Source: AV2 sp035637175 (GTDB lineage Bacteria; Verrucomicrobiota; Verrucomicrobiia; Limisphaerales; AV2). From it: a stretch of 14,521 nucleotides of DNA. Each line of letters begins with the position of its first letter. The stretch's first letter is position 1. Below, one piece after another: positions 12,861 to 14,521 of this stretch. Where the stretch lies: contig DASPXS010000324.1 of the NCBI GenBank assembly GCA_035637175.1, forward strand, positions 1 to 14,521, written 5' to 3'. The notes beneath the pieces were generated by a model, which did no database searches, was not told where the DNA came from, and saw nothing but the letters and a program-made list of their open reading frames with translations. The translations under genes and the position numbers were made by a program.

Positions 12861-14027
12861 ATGCAAACGTTCGCCGCTTTTCAACCGCCACCTCGCCTGC
12901 TGATGGGACCCGGCCCGAGCAACGTCGCGTCCTCCGTTCTCGAAGCCATGGCGCGCCCGCTGGTCGGCCACCTGGATCCCGTTTTCGTGAAAATGATGGA
13001 GGAGATCAAAACCATGCTGCGCCAGGTGTTCCTGACGAAGAACGATATGACCTTCCCGATCAGCGGCACCGGCAGCGCCGGCATGGAGTTTTGTTTCGTC
13101 AACCTCGTGGAGCCGGGCGACGAGGTGATCATCGGCGTCAACGGCGTGTTCGGCACGCGCATGTGCGACGTGGCCGAACGCTGCGGCGCGAGCGTCACCA
13201 AGGTCGAAGCGCACTGGGGCCGCATCATCGAACCGCAGCAAATCGCCGATGCGCTCAAGAAAGTTTCCAGGCCGAAACTGGTCGCCATCGTTCATGCCGA
13301 GACTTCGACGGGCGCGCTGACCCCGGTCACGGAAATCTCCCGGCTCGCGCACAACGCCGGCGCGCTGATGGTGCTCGACACCGTGACATCGCTCGGCGGC
13401 TGCCCGGTGCGCCTTGACGACTGGCAGGTGGACGCCGTCTATAGCGGCACGCAGAAATGCCTGAGCTGTCCGCCCGGATTGGCGCCGGTATCTCTCGGCC
13501 CCCGCGCGCTCGAAGTCGCCACGAAGCGCAAGAGCAAAGTCCAGAGCTGGTATCTCGACGTGAATCTGCTGGCGTCCTACTGGGGCCAGGACCGGGTTTA
13601 TCATCACACAGCGCCGATTTCGATGAACTACGCGTTCCATGAAGCGCTCCGGCTGGTGTTGGAGGAGGGATTGGAAAACCGCTGGCGTCGGCACGAACAG
13701 AATCATCTTGCGCTCCGGGCCGGTTTGAAGGCGATGGGACTTCCGATTGCATCACAGGAAGGCCATCAACTCTGGCAACTCAACGCGGTCACCGTGCCGG
13801 AAGGGGTCGATGAAGCCGCGGTCCGCAAGCGGTTGCTTTCCGACTTTAACATTGAGATCGGCGCCGGCCTCGGCCCGCTCAAGGGCAAAATCTGGCGGGT
13901 CGGCCTGATGGGCGAAACCTCGAGCAAAGCGAACGTGAAAGCGTTTCTGTCAGTGCTCGCACAGATTCTGAACGATTCCGGTCGAAAGACGGACGCAGAG
14001 ACGGCGCTCGCCGCCGCAGCCGTTTGA
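12861..14027 (+). CDS. Class V aminotransferase, alanine/serine-glyoxylate type
   Basis: 388 residues, typical for alanine-glyoxylate or serine-glyoxylate aminotransferases. Diagnostic features: LLMGPGPSNV (13-22), GTGSAGMEF (69-77) for cofactor phosphate, HAETSTG (145-151), LDTVTSLGG (172-180) with the Asp that holds the PLP ring nitrogen, and YSGTQKCLSCPPG (194-206) with Lys199 as the PLP Schiff-base residue. The C-terminal GLGPLKGKIWRVGLMG (336-351) carries the substrate-carboxylate Arg. The likely reaction is glyoxylate plus alanine (or serine) giving glycine plus pyruvate (or hydroxypyruvate). The enzyme lacks a signal peptide. The ATG start fits the family N-terminus; no Shine-Dalgarno precedes it. 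Divergence from genes for glyoxylate- and glycine-forming oxidases supports a glyoxylate/glycine role. The extreme C-terminus (ETALAAAAV) is a short low-complexity tail. Confidence 0.9.
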   Translation: MQTFAAFQPPPRLLMGPGPSNVASSVLEAMARPLVGHLDPVFVKMMEEIKTMLRQVFLTKNDMTFPISGTGSAGMEFCFVNLVEPGDEVIIGVNGVFGTRMCDVAERCGASVTKVEAHWGRIIEPQQIADALKKVSRPKLVAIVHAETSTGALTPVTEISRLAHNAGALMVLDTVTSLGGCPVRLDDWQVDAVYSGTQKCLSCPPGLAPVSLGPRALEVATKRKSKVQSWYLDVNLLASYWGQDRVYHHTAPISMNYAFHEALRLVLEEGLENRWRRHEQNHLALRAGLKAMGLPIASQEGHQLWQLNAVTVPEGVDEAAVRKRLLSDFNIEIGAGLGPLKGKIWRVGLMGETSSKANVKAFLSVLAQILNDSGRKTDAETALAAAAV

Positions 14028-14068
14028 TTTCAATCCGCGAATTACACGAATCGCTGTCTGACGCTTGT

Positions 14069-14099
14069 GGAGCGCGGCCGGCTATCGGCTGCCCGCTCC
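14069..14099. terminator. GC-rich hairpin after the aminotransferase gene
   Basis: GGAGCG (14069-14074) pairs with CGCTCC (14094-14099), with GGC/GCC continuing the stem after a bulge. It lies 42 bp after the stop. There is no U-tract, so intrinsic termination is uncertain; it may be one more repeat hairpin. Confidence 0.35.
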
Positions 14100-14151
14100 G
14101 CGCCGGGATGCCGCACGGTCCGGTGGAAACATTGCCCGGAAGGACCCGAGA

Positions 14152-14262
14152 GTGAGTTCAAGAAGGGTAGCCGCCGACGTAAGGAGGCGGATTTTGGCAT
14201 GAAAAACACTTCCGCCTCGCAACCTTGGCGGCTACGGCTCTTGCGACGATTCTTGAACTCAC
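14152..14262. repeat. REP/BIME-like inverted hairpin pair with GTAG ends
   Basis: Left unit: GTAG (14167-14170) then hairpin CCGCC (14171-14175), 10 nt, GGCGG (14186-14190). Right unit, inverted: CCGCC (14212-14216), 10 nt, GGCGG (14227-14231), CTAC (14232-14235). Outer perfect 13-bp arms GTGAGTTCAAGAA (14152-14164) and TTCTTGAACTCAC (14250-14262) enclose both. A GTAG foot before a hairpin is the hallmark of REP elements, and an inverted pair is a BIME. It lies between the convergent aminotransferase and transposase-tail genes, about 130 bp from the latter. The remainder of 14028-14389 shows only the hairpin at 14069. Confidence 0.85.
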
Positions 14263-14389
14263 CCTGGGAAGTACCGCTTTGCCGACCGTTTGCCAACTTG
14301 ACGTGCGGGGCCTGAACGGGCAATAGATGGTTATGAATCCGAACCTGCTGACAAGCGGTTGCGGGGAGGAAACGAGAAACGGAAACGGG

Positions 14390-14521
14390 TCAGTCCCGGC
14401 TATTAATCAAGCGTAGCGTGTTCTTCAATGTGTTCACGCTTCCCATCTGCAATCGCTGCGCAATCCACGCCAACGTCATAGTCGTCTCCTGCCGCAGGCG
14501 CCGCGCGATGCGCGCCTTCTG
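14390..14521 (-). CDS. REP-associated (Y1-type) transposase, C-terminal tail
   Basis: The last 43 codons of a gene entering from the right edge, ending in TGA at 14390. The peptide is basic and helical, with KARIARRLRQETTMTLAWIA, then QRLQMGSVNTLKN. This reads as a small helix-turn-helix tail (RLR-ETTMTLxWIAQRLxMGS) that I associate with the C-terminus of Verrucomicrobiota REP-associated tyrosine transposases (RAYTs). The HUH and catalytic Tyr motifs lie outside the window, so the call rests on this tail and on the adjacent REP-like hairpin pair. The stop is followed by no clear terminator. The tail is intact up to the stop, so nothing here suggests decay. Confidence 0.55.
   Translation of the reverse strand, partial: QKARIARRLRQETTMTLAWIAQRLQMGSVNTLKNTLRLINSRD

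Overview
The window most likely comes from a high-GC member of the Verrucomicrobiota, probably Limisphaerales/Pedosphaera-like. The grounds are the intergenic repeat families (hairpins with short tandem repeats in their arms, inverted GTAG-bounded hairpins), the apparent REP-associated transposase tail, long secreted multidomain peptidases and the scarcity of Shine-Dalgarno sites. This is an inference from style and gene content; there is no rRNA or other taxonomic marker here.

Layout. Bases 1-295 (minus) hold the start of a secreted PQQ-type sugar dehydrogenase cut by the window edge. Bases 499-2397 (minus) encode a single polypeptide joining a BadF/MurK-type amino-sugar kinase to a MurQ-type MurNAc-6-phosphate etherase. 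A probable small membrane protein lies at 2569-2799 (minus). Bases 2800-3459 are non-coding and full of palindromes: two complete copies and two half copies of a 52-55 bp element with GGTTCATGG/CCATGAACC ends, separated by spacers that each carry a different dyad. Two secreted peptidases follow on the plus strand, a TolB-propeller/PA/M28/PDZ protein (3460-6453) and an S10 serine carboxypeptidase-like protein (6662-8248), with a 44-bp perfect palindrome between them. A decayed Cache-like sensor fragment and an inverted pair of GTAG hairpins fill the gap to a minus-strand pair, a lone FHA protein and an MBL-fold hydrolase (8506-9698).

The right third is metabolic: a GlcD-type FAD oxidase (10061-11512) and a monomeric sarcosine oxidase-type protein (11523-12680) on the minus strand, divergent from an alanine/serine-glyoxylate aminotransferase (12861-14027). 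Together they can be read as a glycine/glyoxylate module: glycolate to glyoxylate, glyoxylate to glycine, and sarcosine to glycine. The window ends with a REP/BIME-like inverted hairpin pair and the C-terminus of a likely REP-associated (RAYT-type) transposase.

The genes are mostly recognisable families. The unusual content is the non-coding DNA: a palindrome-spacer array, a related 44-bp perfect palindrome, three hairpins whose arms are made of different 6- or 8-nt tandem repeats, and two different hairpin families with the GTAG boundary known from REP elements, one of them next to the putative transposase. Two protein linkers (in the kinase-etherase fusion and in the M28 peptidase) are also encoded by hairpin-dense DNA, as if intergenic repeats had been absorbed into genes.
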